From UBA7239 sp035456205 (GTDB taxonomy: Bacteria; Pseudomonadota; Gammaproteobacteria; Pseudomonadales; UBA7239): a stretch of DNA of 50,290 nt. Shown one piece after another: positions 1 to 9,780 of this stretch; within the stretch, counting starts at the first letter, position 1; each line of letters begins with the position of its first letter. The DNA lies in the NCBI GenBank assembly GCA_035456205.1, contig DATIDQ010000090.1:1-50290 (forward strand), written 5' to 3'. Under the pieces are notes generated by a model that searched no databases, was not told the origin of the DNA, and saw only the letters and a program-made list of their open reading frames with translations. Both the position numbers and the translations under genes were made by a program.

Positions 1-11
1 AACAACAGGCT

Positions 12-239
12 TCAAACCAGCCCGGCCAGTAACAAACCGCTTCCCAGCACCGCCAATCCCAGCACTTCCCATGCCTTGCCCAGATTGAACAAGCAGTACA
101 GATAAGACAGCGGTGGAAGGAATACGCTCATGAAGCCCCAAGCATAGTCTGTCTTGAACGAAATAATGATCAGATAAACCCAGCTGATCAGCAGGGAGGC
201 GGCACCAAAAAATACCAGTACGGAAGATAACGATTCCAT
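12..239 (-). CDS. small predicted membrane protein
   Basis: A 75-residue hydrophobic protein that I do not recognise. I use the start at 239 (MESLSS) because the longer upstream extension is Arg/Pro/Cys-rich and looks non-coding. Two or three membrane spans are visible: about residues 5-27 (Ser/Leu/Ile-rich), 33-52 (around FLPPLSYLYCLF) and 58-75 (Leu/Gly-rich up to the last residue). It lies 65 bases downstream of comF on the same strand and may be the last gene of that run. No catalytic motif is visible and no function is assigned. The coding call rests on hydrophobic pattern and position only. Confidence 0.55.
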   Translation of the reverse strand: MESLSSVLVFFGAASLLISWVYLIIISFKTDYAWGFMSVFLPPLSYLYCLFNLGKAWEVLGLAVLGSGLLLAGLV

Positions 240-304
240 AAAATGCTCTCGGATAGGGGGGAAGATAATGACCGGCGGCATTATACGCGGGGCGATAGGC
301 AAGG

Positions 305-1003
305 TCACGGCGTGCGGGCAATCGCCCAGACATGCACTTCCTCTACCCCTGCATTGCACAGCAGTATGCTGATTTCATTGGCTGTACTGCCGGTAGTCAG
401 CACATCATCCACCAGAGCCACGCATCTGCCGGCAAATGGCTTTCGCAGGACAAACGCACCGGCCAGATTGCGCTGCCGCTGCTCACGGCTCAAGGCTTGC
501 TGACTATCTGTGTAACGCTAGCGCTGGATGGCAGTAGACAGAGGAATTTGCAAACGTCTGGCCAGTACTTTGCCAATCTCCAACCCTTGGTCAAACCCCC
601 TGCTACGTAAGCGGCGCCAGTGCAGCGGCACGGGCAGCACATAATCCGGCAGTGCAACTTGCTCGCTTTCGTAGTGACTGGAGATGGCATCCGCCAAGCC
701 ATGTGCCAGCCAATGACCACACGCCAGCTTGCCGTTGTGCTTATAGCGGTTCAGCAATCCGGCGACCGGATCTTCGTAACGGAATGCGCAGAACGCGCGC
801 TGGAAGAGCGGTGGCGTTTGCAAACATTGCCCACAAATATGTCCGGCATCGTGCATAGGAATAGCGCAGCGAACACACGCAGATGCATTCCACGGCAAAT
901 CATTTTCACAGCCGGCACACAACGGTTTTAAACCGCACACATAACCGTTGCACAATAAACAGCTGGATGGCATAAAAGAATTGAGTAAAGAAAATAATGG
1001 CAT
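305..1003 (-). pseudogene. comF: ComF-family phosphoribosyltransferase-like protein, interrupted by an in-frame amber codon
   Basis: The ComF/GntX family is linked to DNA uptake and use of DNA. The start at 1003 has an AAGGA ribosome binding site five bases upstream. The N-terminal zinc ribbon is visible (CLLCNGYVCG, CAGC, CVRC, CGQC), followed by RYEDPVAGLLNRYKHNG and the PVPLHWRRLRSRGFDQ block. The reading frame then meets TAG at 520-518. The same frame continues without a shift: RYTDSQQALSREQRQRNLAGAF, then VALVDDVLTTGSTANE, which is the PRPP-binding loop, ending at a TGA at 305. Apart from the TAG the full 232-codon frame looks normal for the family. It is a recent nonsense mutation, a suppressed codon or a sequencing error. 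Without readthrough the protein loses its PRPP loop and should be inactive. It follows the LetB-like gene by 45 bases. Confidence 0.85.
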
Positions 1004-1048
1004 GGAAATCCTTTTCCATTTTTAACTGCAATAGTTATTGAAAATCTT

Positions 1049-3706
1049 CTACGGTTTGTCTTTCAAAGCAAAACATTTTCCATCTTTCACTACTGCGCCG
1101 GATTTATCCGGCGTATCAAATGCCACACCACCTGACAATACAGTTTCTGCACTCTCTGTGCGTATATCAACACCGGAAAACAATCCTGCTTCTACGGTAA
1201 TGCCACTCGCATTCCAGAAGCGGCTATTGCTGCGCACAAGCTGCGCATTTTGCGGCCAGATATTGATATAAATATTGACTTTCTCACCATCGGTAGACAA
1301 CTCACCTCCCAATACTTCACCGACTTTTACTTGTCGATACAGTACAGGGTCACCAGCTTTTAACGAACCGAGTTGCGGCGCCGTCAATAAAAGGTTCAGG
1401 CCTGATTCAAACGCCGTGACAACAGGCTCTTGCTCCGTTACCACAAAATCGCGCACAGGATTACCCTTGCCCGGCCGCAATTCCAGATAACTGCCCAACA
1501 AGGCATCCAGATTATCAGTGCGCGCCAGCCCCACAGACGGTGATACTTTCCAGAAATGTGTGCCGCTGTTCAACATCGGCAACGCATCGTTTTTCAGCGC
1601 AGCTTCTGCGTTGACGCTTTGCAAATTTTCACTCAGCTGCAACCGTGTAATTGCACCGATGGGCAATCCGCGATAACGGATTTCACTGCCAGTGTTCAAT
1701 GATTTGGCATCAGTCAATTGCAAATGCACTGTCACACCCGCATTGTTCGCTTCGTCTTTGCTACTAAAAAGCATGAAGCGATCACCCTTGCCAACCGGAC
1801 TACCGGCAGACTGTCCTTTATCTGCAAAACTGTCGAACGCAATGCCGCCATCTATCATTTGCGCCAGTGAGCCAACGCGCATATTCACGCCGCCGCCACC
1901 CACTTTGACATCCACTGCACTACTGCGCCAGAAGCGGGTAGAAGAACTTAATAACTTGTTGTATCCCGTTTCAATATTGATAAGGATTTGTACTTGTTTG
2001 CCATTGTCGCTGTAACGCAATTCCTGCACGGAACCAACGGGAATATCTTTGTGCAACACAGGAGCGCCAATTCGGATACCGCCAGCATCCGGTGCCTCCA
2101 GCGTCAGATAAGTACCAGGCAGCCCTCCCATAGATACTGCCTTGGCAGAGCTTTCACTGATCTGCAACTTGAATACTGCACCATCATGTAAATCAGATTT
2201 TTCCTTGCGCGGTGTATCAAATGCAATGCCGCCCGCTATCAACGCTGCCAACGGCGCACTGCTTATCTGGATACCTTTACTTAAACTTGCATCAATACTC
2301 ATACCACTCACATTCCAGAAACGGCTACTCCCATTCACCAGATGCCGGTAATCCGGTTTGATCAAAACATAGGTTGCTATCTCATCACCTTCCAGCAAGC
2401 GGTTTTCAACAACACCCACAACAAAATTATTAAAATATACAGGCGAGCCGACTGGCGCCTGAGCAGTTGATGACACCAGCCTTAAATGCAAACCGGGTGC
2501 ACTGAAATAATCCTTGGGATCAGGACCTGCCGCTGCCACAAAATTATGGTCTTCGACAGGATTCCCTTTTTCATTCACAGAAAACGTCAGATAACTGCCA
2601 GATAGCAATGCATCCAGCCCGGAAACACCCGCTGCAGAGAATTCCGGTTTCACCAACCAGAAACGTGTCTGGTCATTGATAAAAGACTGGAAGCGTGGAT
2701 CAATACCGAAACGTCCAAATACAGCATCACGCGTTTTATCAAACCAGACATCACGCAATTTACCCACCACCATATTCTTGTACATCACTTTGGTGACGTC
2801 TTTAGTCAAACCTTCTGCAGATGCAAACTGGATGTTGACGTAAACACTGGTATCTGCCGCCTCAAAATCTTTATAGAGAAAAAACCCATCTCCGTTTTCG
2901 GCCAAGGGCGCTTTTTCATCTGGCAAACTCATGCTGATACCGCCAGCCAACAGGCTGACCATGGATTCCACTTCAATGTGAATGCCGCCAAGACCGGCAT
3001 TCATTTGCAAACCACTGGCATTCCAGAAGCGTGTATTTTTGCGCACCATGCCAGCGTACTGCGGTTCGATAAATACACCGATCTCTACACCGCTGCCATC
3101 AGCTGCCATCCCGGCCGACTGCACTGAACCCACTGGTATCTGGCGTGAAAAAACCGGTGCACCCATACCCAGTGAACCCAGGCGATCTGTCTTGAAACGG
3201 ATGTGCAACCCCGGCACGCTCGCAGGCAGCGGTGGCGGCGCTTTCAATGCAATAAAATGTTCCGCACTTTCACCGCTCAACTTACCGCCATCTGTACTCA
3301 GTTGCGCACCGATATAATTGCCAGACAGCAGCGTGTTCAAACCGGAAATACCCGCCAACGATACTTGTGGCTGCACCAGCCAGAACTGCGCCTCCCTGGG
3401 AACCCCGCCGCGTTTTTTCTTGAGGCTTTTATCCATTTCTACTTCAACAATCACACCACTCAAATCATCCTTGTTTCTCAACTGTTTGACCGTACCTATC
3501 GTAATTCCCTTGTACTTGACCTGCGTCTGGTTAGCCACGATGCCATCACCGCTCTCGAACTCGATCGTGATGGTTGGACCAATATCCAGCAAGCTGCGCC
3601 ACACCAGCCAAATACCTACCAACAAGGCGATAAAAGGCAACAGCCATATCGGTGCAATATGGCTTTTTCTGGACACTACCGGAGCGGATAAGGAAACATC
3701 GTTCAT
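1049..3706 (-). CDS. letB: LetB/YebT-like MCE protein with seven MCE domains
   Basis: An 885-residue protein with a short cytoplasmic N-terminus, one membrane anchor (about residues 20-42, APIWLLPFIALLVGIWLVW), and then seven MCE repeats. Each repeat has a beta-strand start and a pattern like GxPVxxxxxxVGxV; examples are VKYKGITIGTVKQL, APVFSRQIPVGSVQ and DPVLYRQVKVGEVLGG. Length and repeat number match E. coli LetB (877 residues, seven MCE domains) and not PqiB (three). LetB forms a hollow tube across the periplasm that moves lipids between the inner and outer membranes. The start at 3706 is chosen because the hydrophobic anchor follows closely; the 24-residue extension upstream is unlikely. 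It is preceded by a lipoprotein gene (29-base gap) and a PqiA half protein. No PqiC-type gene follows. Confidence 0.93.
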   Translation of the reverse strand: MNDVSLSAPVVSRKSHIAPIWLLPFIALLVGIWLVWRSLLDIGPTITIEFESGDGIVANQTQVKYKGITIGTVKQLRNKDDLSGVIVEVEMDKSLKKKRGGVPREAQFWLVQPQVSLAGISGLNTLLSGNYIGAQLSTDGGKLSGESAEHFIALKAPPPLPASVPGLHIRFKTDRLGSLGMGAPVFSRQIPVGSVQSAGMAADGSGVEIGVFIEPQYAGMVRKNTRFWNASGLQMNAGLGGIHIEVESMVSLLAGGISMSLPDEKAPLAENGDGFFLYKDFEAADTSVYVNIQFASAEGLTKDVTKVMYKNMVVGKLRDVWFDKTRDAVFGRFGIDPRFQSFINDQTRFWLVKPEFSAAGVSGLDALLSGSYLTFSVNEKGNPVEDHNFVAAAGPDPKDYFSAPGLHLRLVSSTAQAPVGSPVYFNNFVVGVVENRLLEGDEIATYVLIKPDYRHLVNGSSRFWNVSGMSIDASLSKGIQISSAPLAALIAGGIAFDTPRKEKSDLHDGAVFKLQISESSAKAVSMGGLPGTYLTLEAPDAGGIRIGAPVLHKDIPVGSVQELRYSDNGKQVQILINIETGYNKLLSSSTRFWRSSAVDVKVGGGGVNMRVGSLAQMIDGGIAFDSFADKGQSAGSPVGKGDRFMLFSSKDEANNAGVTVHLQLTDAKSLNTGSEIRYRGLPIGAITRLQLSENLQSVNAEAALKNDALPMLNSGTHFWKVSPSVGLARTDNLDALLGSYLELRPGKGNPVRDFVVTEQEPVVTAFESGLNLLLTAPQLGSLKAGDPVLYRQVKVGEVLGGELSTDGEKVNIYINIWPQNAQLVRSNSRFWNASGITVEAGLFSGVDIRTESAETVLSGGVAFDTPDKSGAVVKDGKCFALKDKP

Positions 3707-3735
3707 AGGAATGATTACCCGATTGTTGATACTTA

Positions 3736-4476
3736 CTAGATATTCGTCCGTACAAAAACACCGGCATCCTGTACCCAACTATCCAGAACCGGTTTGATAT
3801 CTTCTATCAGCACTTTTTTATTCGGATCAGCCATCTTGTTACCCACGCCAGCACGAACTGATTTGGCAATCAATTTCTTGTTCTGGCTATCCACCAGACG
3901 CGATTCCAGAAAAACGACATAACCATACTGTTGCGGCAGCGCTGTGGGAGAAGCATCGGTAAAAATCATTGCTGGCGGAAGATGTGTAGATGACGAAGCA
4001 TTATCGGGACCCGCTTTTACACCAGTAATTGCAGCATCCCACCGCAAAACGCCAGGACCCGGCTTGTCTACAATTTTCAGATCATGGCCAATTTCTTCCT
4101 TTGCACGTTGTGCAAGATATTGCACCGCTTCCAACATACGGCCTTTGGATACTTTAGCGAGCAAAGGCGGTTTTGGAAAAAAGCCGACGGGATCAATAAT
4201 AATTGCGGTGTACTGGCCTTTTTTCAAATCCGGGCTCACCCAACGCAATGCCGTGCCTCCACTGGCTGTACTGACTTCTTTCATATCTTTGTAATGCACA
4301 AGATAGCCAGAAAATTGCGAATCACTCACCACTGTTTTCTTCGCAGATACTTCTGTTTTAACCGGAGTTTGCCCGGCTGTACTGGAATCCTTGCCCATCC
4401 ATTTATTGATGGTGGCGCAACCACCCAGAGCGACGGTTATGCCAGTGGCACACAACAATGATATTAATGGCTTCAT
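3736..4476 (-). CDS. DUF3313-type outer membrane lipoprotein
   Basis: A 246-residue lipoprotein. The ATG at 4476 has AAGGAA seven bases upstream; a TTG just before it is not needed. The signal peptide ends in the lipobox ALGGC, so the mature protein starts at Cys and is probably lipid-anchored. The body contains SGYLVHYKDMKEV and QYTAIIIDPVGFFPKPP, which resemble the DUF3313 family of unknown function. It lies between the PqiA half protein (53-base gap) and the LetB-like gene (29-base gap), so it may be an outer membrane partner of the lipid-transport tube, in the way PqiC is a lipoprotein partner of PqiB. That role is inferred from position; sequence resemblance to PqiC is not evident to me. 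Confidence 0.8.
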   Translation of the reverse strand: MKPLISLLCATGITVALGGCATINKWMGKDSSTAGQTPVKTEVSAKKTVVSDSQFSGYLVHYKDMKEVSTASGGTALRWVSPDLKKGQYTAIIIDPVGFFPKPPLLAKVSKGRMLEAVQYLAQRAKEEIGHDLKIVDKPGPGVLRWDAAITGVKAGPDNASSSTHLPPAMIFTDASPTALPQQYGYVVFLESRLVDSQNKKLIAKSVRAGVGNKMADPNKKVLIEDIKPVLDSWVQDAGVFVRTNI

Positions 4477-4529
4477 CAAAATTTCCTTAGTATGAAAATA
4501 ACATTAGCGGGAAAATATATTTGTACCGG

Positions 4530-5162
4530 TCATTCAGTTTGCGAGGTCGCATCCCAGATTAATCTGGGATCGAAACTCAGTGATGACAACATGGTGAGGA
4601 TCACCGCTGCACCAAAAGCCACTATGCCCATATCAGCAACAACGGAGACCGTTTTTCCCAGTTGCACCAACCCGACCATAATGGTTACAACAAAAACATC
4701 CAGCATGGACCAGCGACCGAGAAACTCCACAACACGATACATGACTATGCGACGCTGCATACTGATCTGCCAGCGGAACTGCACAGACAACAGCAGAACG
4801 ATGATACTGGCTATCTTCCCTAACGGCACCACAAAGCTGGCAATAAATACCACTGCCGCAATTGGATACATCTTGTGGTGAACCAGCAAAGCCACACCAC
4901 CAATAATTGTCGATGGATCACCACGGTCAAACATCCGGATATCCATCATCGGCAAAATGTTGGCGGGAATCAGCAACAACATGGCCAGAATCAAGAAAAA
5001 CCAGCTCAACACCAGGCTGTAAGGTTTGCGTAGATGGACAGTAGAATTGCAACGTTCGCAATGTGTGCCATGCAGTGCGTGACAGGGTTGTAGCAAATGG
5101 CAGGATTTGCACAAGCCGAGTCCACGACTGGCAGCTGTTACCATTTTTTCCACGCTTGTCAT
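4530..5162 (-). CDS. PqiA/LetA-type integral membrane protein, C-terminal-half type only
   Basis: A 210-residue protein with an N-terminal zinc ribbon (CKSC at about residue 18, CERC at about 36) and four membrane spans. The stretches LRKPYSLVLSWFFLI, IPANILPMM, DPSTIIGGV and IASFVVPLGKI are the signature of the second PqiA domain of LetA/PqiA. E. coli LetA has two such domains in one chain of roughly 430 residues; this protein has one. The matching N-terminal-type domain is encoded at 21329-21997. LetA-type proteins are the inner membrane partners of LetB and probably load lipids into the tube. The start codon overlaps the stop of the NodT-like gene (ATGA), so translation is coupled to the efflux operon. 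A perfect 20-bp palindrome lies near the 3' end. Confidence 0.9.
   Translation of the reverse strand: MTSVEKMVTAASRGLGLCKSCHLLQPCHALHGTHCERCNSTVHLRKPYSLVLSWFFLILAMLLLIPANILPMMDIRMFDRGDPSTIIGGVALLVHHKMYPIAAVVFIASFVVPLGKIASIIVLLLSVQFRWQISMQRRIVMYRVVEFLGRWSMLDVFVVTIMVGLVQLGKTVSVVADMGIVAFGAAVILTMLSSLSFDPRLIWDATSQTE
4551..4570. repeat. perfect 20-bp palindrome inside the pqiA-like gene
   Basis: ATCCCAGATT is followed directly by its exact reverse complement AATCTGGGAT. It lies 20 bases before the end of the PqiA half gene. As RNA it would form an 8-bp stem with a UUAA loop. No run of U follows on the minus strand, so it does not look like an intrinsic terminator. It may be an mRNA stability element or a dimeric protein site, or it may be chance within coding sequence. 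Confidence 0.6.
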
Positions 5163-6619
5163 TTTGTCGACTCAGGTGTTATTGCTGGCTGTTTGTTAAC
5201 CTGCCAGCCACCACCCAGCGTCCGGTACAGATCTGCCATGGCGGTAAATTCAGCACCACGCAATTCCGCCAATTTCAATTCAGCCTCAAACAGACGCTGG
5301 TCAACAATCAGGATATCGAGATAGCTGGACAAACCTCCGTCATAACGTGCGCGCGCCAGATCCGAGGCATCCTGCAACGCCACCACCATTTTCTCGATTT
5401 CCTCACGCGCCTTGCGTAATTTTTCAATGGTGACGATCGCATCAGCAGTTTCACGAAAGCTGTTTTGTACCGTTTTCTGGTATTGCTCCAACGCTTGCTG
5501 GAACTGCGCCTGCGCTGCTTCATAGTTGAAACGGATAGCCCCGCCTTTGAATAGCGGCTGGGTAATGCCAGCGCCGAGAGACCATATTGCTGCATCACTG
5601 CGACCGAGATCACTGAAATCATGACTCAAGCCACCCGCCATTCCGGTAATGCCGATGGAGGGAAAAAATAATGCTTTTGCAGCTCCAACATCAGCATTGG
5701 CCGCCACCATCACCTGCTCTGCTTGCAGCACATCCGGGCGCCGATCCAGTAACTGCAATGGCAAACCCACCGGCAATACCGGCGGCATCGATTGCGCGTT
5801 CAGTGTCTGGCCACGTTTAACCGGGCCAGGATTGCGTCCAGTTAATAAACTGATCAAATTTTCCTGCAGAGCAATGCGGCGTTCAAAATCGGGAATAGTG
5901 GATGCCGTCAACGCACGATTCGCTTCTGCCTGATCCACTTCCAGACGATTGGAGCTGCCGCCTTCGAGACGCGAGCGATACAACTCCACTTGCTCGGTAT
6001 TGGCTACCAATGTGCGTTTGGCAATTTCCAGTTCGAGATCGTATTGGCGCAGCGTGAAATACGCGCTGGCAATATCGCTGACCAATGTCACAACAACACC
6101 GCGCCGCCCTTCTTCTGTCGCTAACCAGAGTGCGATGGTTGCCTCGTCTTGACGGCGCAAGCGACCAAACAGATCCAGCTCCCATGACACTTGCACGCCA
6201 CCATCCCAGTTGCGATAGGTATCGTCTGTCGCTGTACTGGATGGATCAGACAGCAAAGAATTATTTTGCGATGTATGCCCTAAACCGGCGTCGATTTGTG
6301 GAAACAGTGCACCGTGCACAACACCGGCTTGCGCACGGTATTGATCAACACGCGCTGCGGCGATACGCAAATCATGGTTGTTGGCGAGACCATCATTGAT
6401 CAACTGGATCAGAACAGGGTCACTGAATACTTGCCACCATGCAACATCACCCAATGCCACAGTCGATTCAGTTTTCGGCGCTGTTACCTGATATTCCTCA
6501 CCACGAAACAGCGCAGGAATATCCAGCACAGGACGCTGGTAATCCGGACCAACAGTACAACCTGTTATGCCCATTGCAATAAACAGCGGCAAACATTTGA
6601 TTGATCGACGCATCATCAT
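5159..6619 (-). CDS. NodT-family RND outer membrane factor (TolC-like lipoprotein)
   Basis: A 486-residue outer membrane channel protein, the exit duct of the tripartite efflux pump. Three ATG codons stand in a row; I choose the first (6619), nine bases after an AAGGGAGA ribosome binding site that lies in the end of the pump gene. The signal peptide ends in the lipobox ITGC, followed by TVGPDYQRP, the usual mature start of OprM/NodT proteins. Typical family blocks are WWQVFSDPVLIQLINDGLANNHDLRIAAARV, the VSWELDLFGRLRR block, and LLDRRPDVLQAEQ. It follows the pump gene with a two-base gap and its stop overlaps the start of the PqiA half gene. Substrates cannot be read from sequence. Confidence 0.95.
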   Translation of the reverse strand: MMMRRSIKCLPLFIAMGITGCTVGPDYQRPVLDIPALFRGEEYQVTAPKTESTVALGDVAWWQVFSDPVLIQLINDGLANNHDLRIAAARVDQYRAQAGVVHGALFPQIDAGLGHTSQNNSLLSDPSSTATDDTYRNWDGGVQVSWELDLFGRLRRQDEATIALWLATEEGRRGVVVTLVSDIASAYFTLRQYDLELEIAKRTLVANTEQVELYRSRLEGGSSNRLEVDQAEANRALTASTIPDFERRIALQENLISLLTGRNPGPVKRGQTLNAQSMPPVLPVGLPLQLLDRRPDVLQAEQVMVAANADVGAAKALFFPSIGITGMAGGLSHDFSDLGRSDAAIWSLGAGITQPLFKGGAIRFNYEAAQAQFQQALEQYQKTVQNSFRETADAIVTIEKLRKAREEIEKMVVALQDASDLARARYDGGLSSYLDILIVDQRLFEAELKLAELRGAEFTAMADLYRTLGGGWQVNKQPAITPESTK

Positions 6620-6621
6620 GA

Positions 6622-9600
6622 TCAATGCTCTCCCTTGCTGCTGGAACGCGATACCAGTTTTTCAATCACCACAAACAATACCGGCACCAGACAAACACCC
6701 AGGATCGTTGCTACAGACATACCCGCAAACACCGCCATACCCATGACCTTGCGCGCTTCAGCGCCAGCACCACTAGCTGTTAACAACGGCACTACACCGA
6801 GAATAAAAGCAAATGCCGTCATGAGAATCGGACGCAAACGCAACTTGGCGCCTTCGAGCGCAGCAGGAATAATATCCAGACCCTCTTCGCGCTTCATTTT
6901 GGCAAACTCGACAATCAGGATCGCATTTTTTGCAGCCAGACCAATCAACATGATCAAACCGATTTGTGCAAACACGTTATTGACATAGCTGGGACTGAAA
7001 TGCCGCGCCAACCACAAGCCGAGGAATGCACCGAAAGCAGCGAACGGCGTGCCTAGCAATACCGAAAACGGCAATGCCCAACTTTCATATTGCGCAGCAA
7101 GTATCAGGAACACCATCAGCATCGCAAAAACAAACACAATACCTGCAGTACCTTCCGCGCGTTTTTCCTGGAACGATGTATCTGCCCAGGCATAACTCAT
7201 ATCCGGTGGCAATGTTTCTTTCGCCACTTCTTCCAGCGCATGCAATGCATCCGCAGAACTGTAACCGGGAGCAGGAACACCGGATAATTCAGCTGCGCGG
7301 AACAAGTTGAAACGGTTGGTGAATTCCGGGCCGGCATACGGCTTGTTGTGCACCAATGTATCGAGCGGCACCATATCACCCGTTGTGCGACTACGAACAA
7401 AAAACAGTGACAGATCTTTTGGATCGCGTCTGAATGCAGGCTCTGCTTGTGCATAGACTTTGTACACACGTCCGAAGCGGTTGAAGTCATTGACATACGA
7501 GCTGCCCAGCAAAGTGCCCAACGTGGTATTGATATCGTCCAGTGACACACCCAGCTTCACGGCTTTTTCGCGATCAATATCCACAAACACTTGTGGCACC
7601 TTGCTGCTGAACAATGTGAAGATGCGACCGATTTCCGGGCGTTTTTTTGCTGCCTGAATAAACAATGCTGTTTGTTGTGAAAGATATTCCGCCGAATTAC
7701 CGGCGCGATCCTGCAATTCCATCGTAAAACCGGCACCCGTACCGAGACCGGGAATCGGTGGTGGACCGAAAGCCAAAGCCATCGCGCCCGGCACTTCTTT
7801 GACAAGATCCGCATTAACGGCATTCACCACGCCACTCGCATGCGCCTCTGCCGAATGCCTTTCATCCCAGGGTTTTAACGTCACAAAGAAAAACGCCGTA
7901 TTGGATGCAGTCGATCCCGTCAACAATGAAAAACCGGTGATGGTGATGGCAGATTGCACGTGTGGATTACGCGCCAGAATACCTTCGATCTGTTTGGAAA
8001 TCTGGTCTGTGCGCTCCATGGATGCCGCATCCGGCAGCTGCACATTCAACAAGATATAACCCTGATCTTCCTCAGGCACAAAACCGCTGGGAATATTTGC
8101 GACCAATCGCGTCGTAAGAAATATCGTAATAGCGATAAAAATTAAACTGCGGACTGATTTTCGAATCAGGATAGACACCACCCCCATATAGCCGCCGGTA
8201 AATTTTTCAAAATACCGGTTAAAGCCATCATAAAACGGCGTGAGAAAATGTCGCTTGCCATCGGTAGGCTTCAACAACAACGCCGCCAGTGCCGGGCTCA
8301 ATGTCAACGCATTGATGGCAGAAAACAAAACAGAAATTGCAATCGTAATGGCGAACTGCTGGTAGAGCAGACCTGTAATGCCACTGATAAATGCCACCGG
8401 CACAAACACCACCGAGAGCACCAGTGCAATCGCCACCACAGGACCAGACACTTCACTCATCGCCTGGATTGTAGCTTCCTTCGGCGATTTACCGTGCTCG
8501 ATGTGATGCATGACCGCTTCCACAACCACGATCGCATCGTCCACCACAATACCGATCGCCAGTACCAGACCCAGCAGCGATAAAACATTAATGGAAAAAC
8601 CCAGCAGCGGAAAAACCATAAACGTGCCGATCAACGACACCGGTACTGTCAATAATGGAATCAACGTTGCACGCCAGTTTTGCAAAAAGATAAATACCAC
8701 AATCAACACCAGCACTACCGCTTCAAACAGTGTGTGCAGAATTTCATTGATGCCTTCCGTAATCGGCAAGGTGGTATCCAGCGTAATTTCGTATTCAAGA
8801 TCCGCAGGAAAACGTGTGGCTGCATCCTCCATCACTTTGCGTATGCCTTTTATCGCTTCCAGTGCGTTGGTGCCCGGCATCTGGTACACAGCAATCGCTG
8901 CCGCCGGTTTGCCATTCAGGCGACTGACCTGGTTATACAATTGCGCGCCGAGTTCAACGCGCGCCACATCTTTCATGTAGACCTGCGAACCATCTGCGTT
9001 GGAACGCACCACAATATTTTCAAAATCTTCTGGCGTCAGTAAACGCCCCTGTGTGCGTACGGTGTAAGTAAATTCAGTACCACTCGCTGCTGGCGGACCA
9101 CCAAATTGCCCCGCCGGCGCCAAGGTATTTTGTGCCTTGATGGCATTAATAAGATCTGTAACAGTCAAACCCAGTTTGGCAATGCGATCAGGATTAATCC
9201 ACACACGCATGGCGTAATCGCTGCCACCAAACATGGTGACTTGCCCCACACCGCGCGTGCGCGACAATGCGTCATTGATATTGATAGCGGAATAGTTTGA
9301 GAGAAAATCTTTATCGAATGAGCCTTTCGGCGAACTCAGTGTGATAACCACCAGAGGAAAGTTAAGCGATTTTTTAACGGAAACGCCGTACTCTTTTACC
9401 GACGCCGGCAAGGATGGCATTGCTTGCGACAAACGGTTTTGCGTCAGCACGTTACTCATGTCGAGATCGGTGCCGACTTCAAACGACACAATCAGTTTCA
9501 GTGTGCCGTCATTGGCGTTGGTCGACTTCATGTAAATCATGTTGTCGACACCATTCACCTGTTGCTCGATTGGTGTTGCGACCGACGCTTCAACATCGGT

Positions 9601-9765
9601 TGCCGACGCGCCGACAAACGTTGTCGTTACCTGAATCTGCGGCGGCACAATGTCCGGGTACTGCGCAATCGGCAAGCGACTCAATGCCACCAGACCGAGA
9701 ATGATCATGACGATAGAAATAACAATCGCCACAATCGGGCGGTTGACGAAAAAACGCGCCATCAT
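6622..9765 (-). CDS. RND multidrug efflux pump, HAE1/AcrB family
   Basis: A 1047-residue inner membrane proton-drug antiporter, full length for the family. The N-terminus FFVNRPIVAIVISI is typical of AcrB/MexF-like pumps. The proton-relay Asp pair is present at about residues 409-410 (GIVVDDAIVVVEAV), as are the Lys of transmembrane segment 10 (AAKNAILIVEFAK) and the Arg of segment 11 (LRPILMTAFAFI). Two large periplasmic loops are intact. The start at 9765 has GAGG eight bases upstream; the adjacent ATG at 9762 is an alternative. It sits between its adaptor (15-base gap) and outer membrane factor (two-base gap), so a complete tripartite system is encoded. The drug specificity is unknown. Confidence 0.97.
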   Translation of the reverse strand: MMARFFVNRPIVAIVISIVMIILGLVALSRLPIAQYPDIVPPQIQVTTTFVGASATDVEASVATPIEQQVNGVDNMIYMKSTNANDGTLKLIVSFEVGTDLDMSNVLTQNRLSQAMPSLPASVKEYGVSVKKSLNFPLVVITLSSPKGSFDKDFLSNYSAININDALSRTRGVGQVTMFGGSDYAMRVWINPDRIAKLGLTVTDLINAIKAQNTLAPAGQFGGPPAASGTEFTYTVRTQGRLLTPEDFENIVVRSNADGSQVYMKDVARVELGAQLYNQVSRLNGKPAAAIAVYQMPGTNALEAIKGIRKVMEDAATRFPADLEYEITLDTTLPITEGINEILHTLFEAVVLVLIVVFIFLQNWRATLIPLLTVPVSLIGTFMVFPLLGFSINVLSLLGLVLAIGIVVDDAIVVVEAVMHHIEHGKSPKEATIQAMSEVSGPVVAIALVLSVVFVPVAFISGITGLLYQQFAITIAISVLFSAINALTLSPALAALLLKPTDGKRHFLTPFYDGFNRYFEKFTGGYMGVVSILIRKSVRSLIFIAITIFLTTRLVANIPSGFVPEEDQGYILLNVQLPDAASMERTDQISKQIEGILARNPHVQSAITITGFSLLTGSTASNTAFFFVTLKPWDERHSAEAHASGVVNAVNADLVKEVPGAMALAFGPPPIPGLGTGAGFTMELQDRAGNSAEYLSQQTALFIQAAKKRPEIGRIFTLFSSKVPQVFVDIDREKAVKLGVSLDDINTTLGTLLGSSYVNDFNRFGRVYKVYAQAEPAFRRDPKDLSLFFVRSRTTGDMVPLDTLVHNKPYAGPEFTNRFNLFRAAELSGVPAPGYSSADALHALEEVAKETLPPDMSYAWADTSFQEKRAEGTAGIVFVFAMLMVFLILAAQYESWALPFSVLLGTPFAAFGAFLGLWLARHFSPSYVNNVFAQIGLIMLIGLAAKNAILIVEFAKMKREEGLDIIPAALEGAKLRLRPILMTAFAFILGVVPLLTASGAGAEARKVMGMAVFAGMSVATILGVCLVPVLFVVIEKLVSRSSSKGEH

Positions 9766-9780
9766 GTCAGCGTCCTCACC

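Noticed and set aside
305..1003. Frameshift in comF
   Set aside because: The two halves are in the same frame; the only defect is the TAG codon at 520-518.
4530..5162. Truncated or broken pqiA gene
   Set aside because: The half protein has its own start coupled to the upstream gene, a full zinc ribbon and complete membrane domain, and a second half exists elsewhere, so it looks functional.
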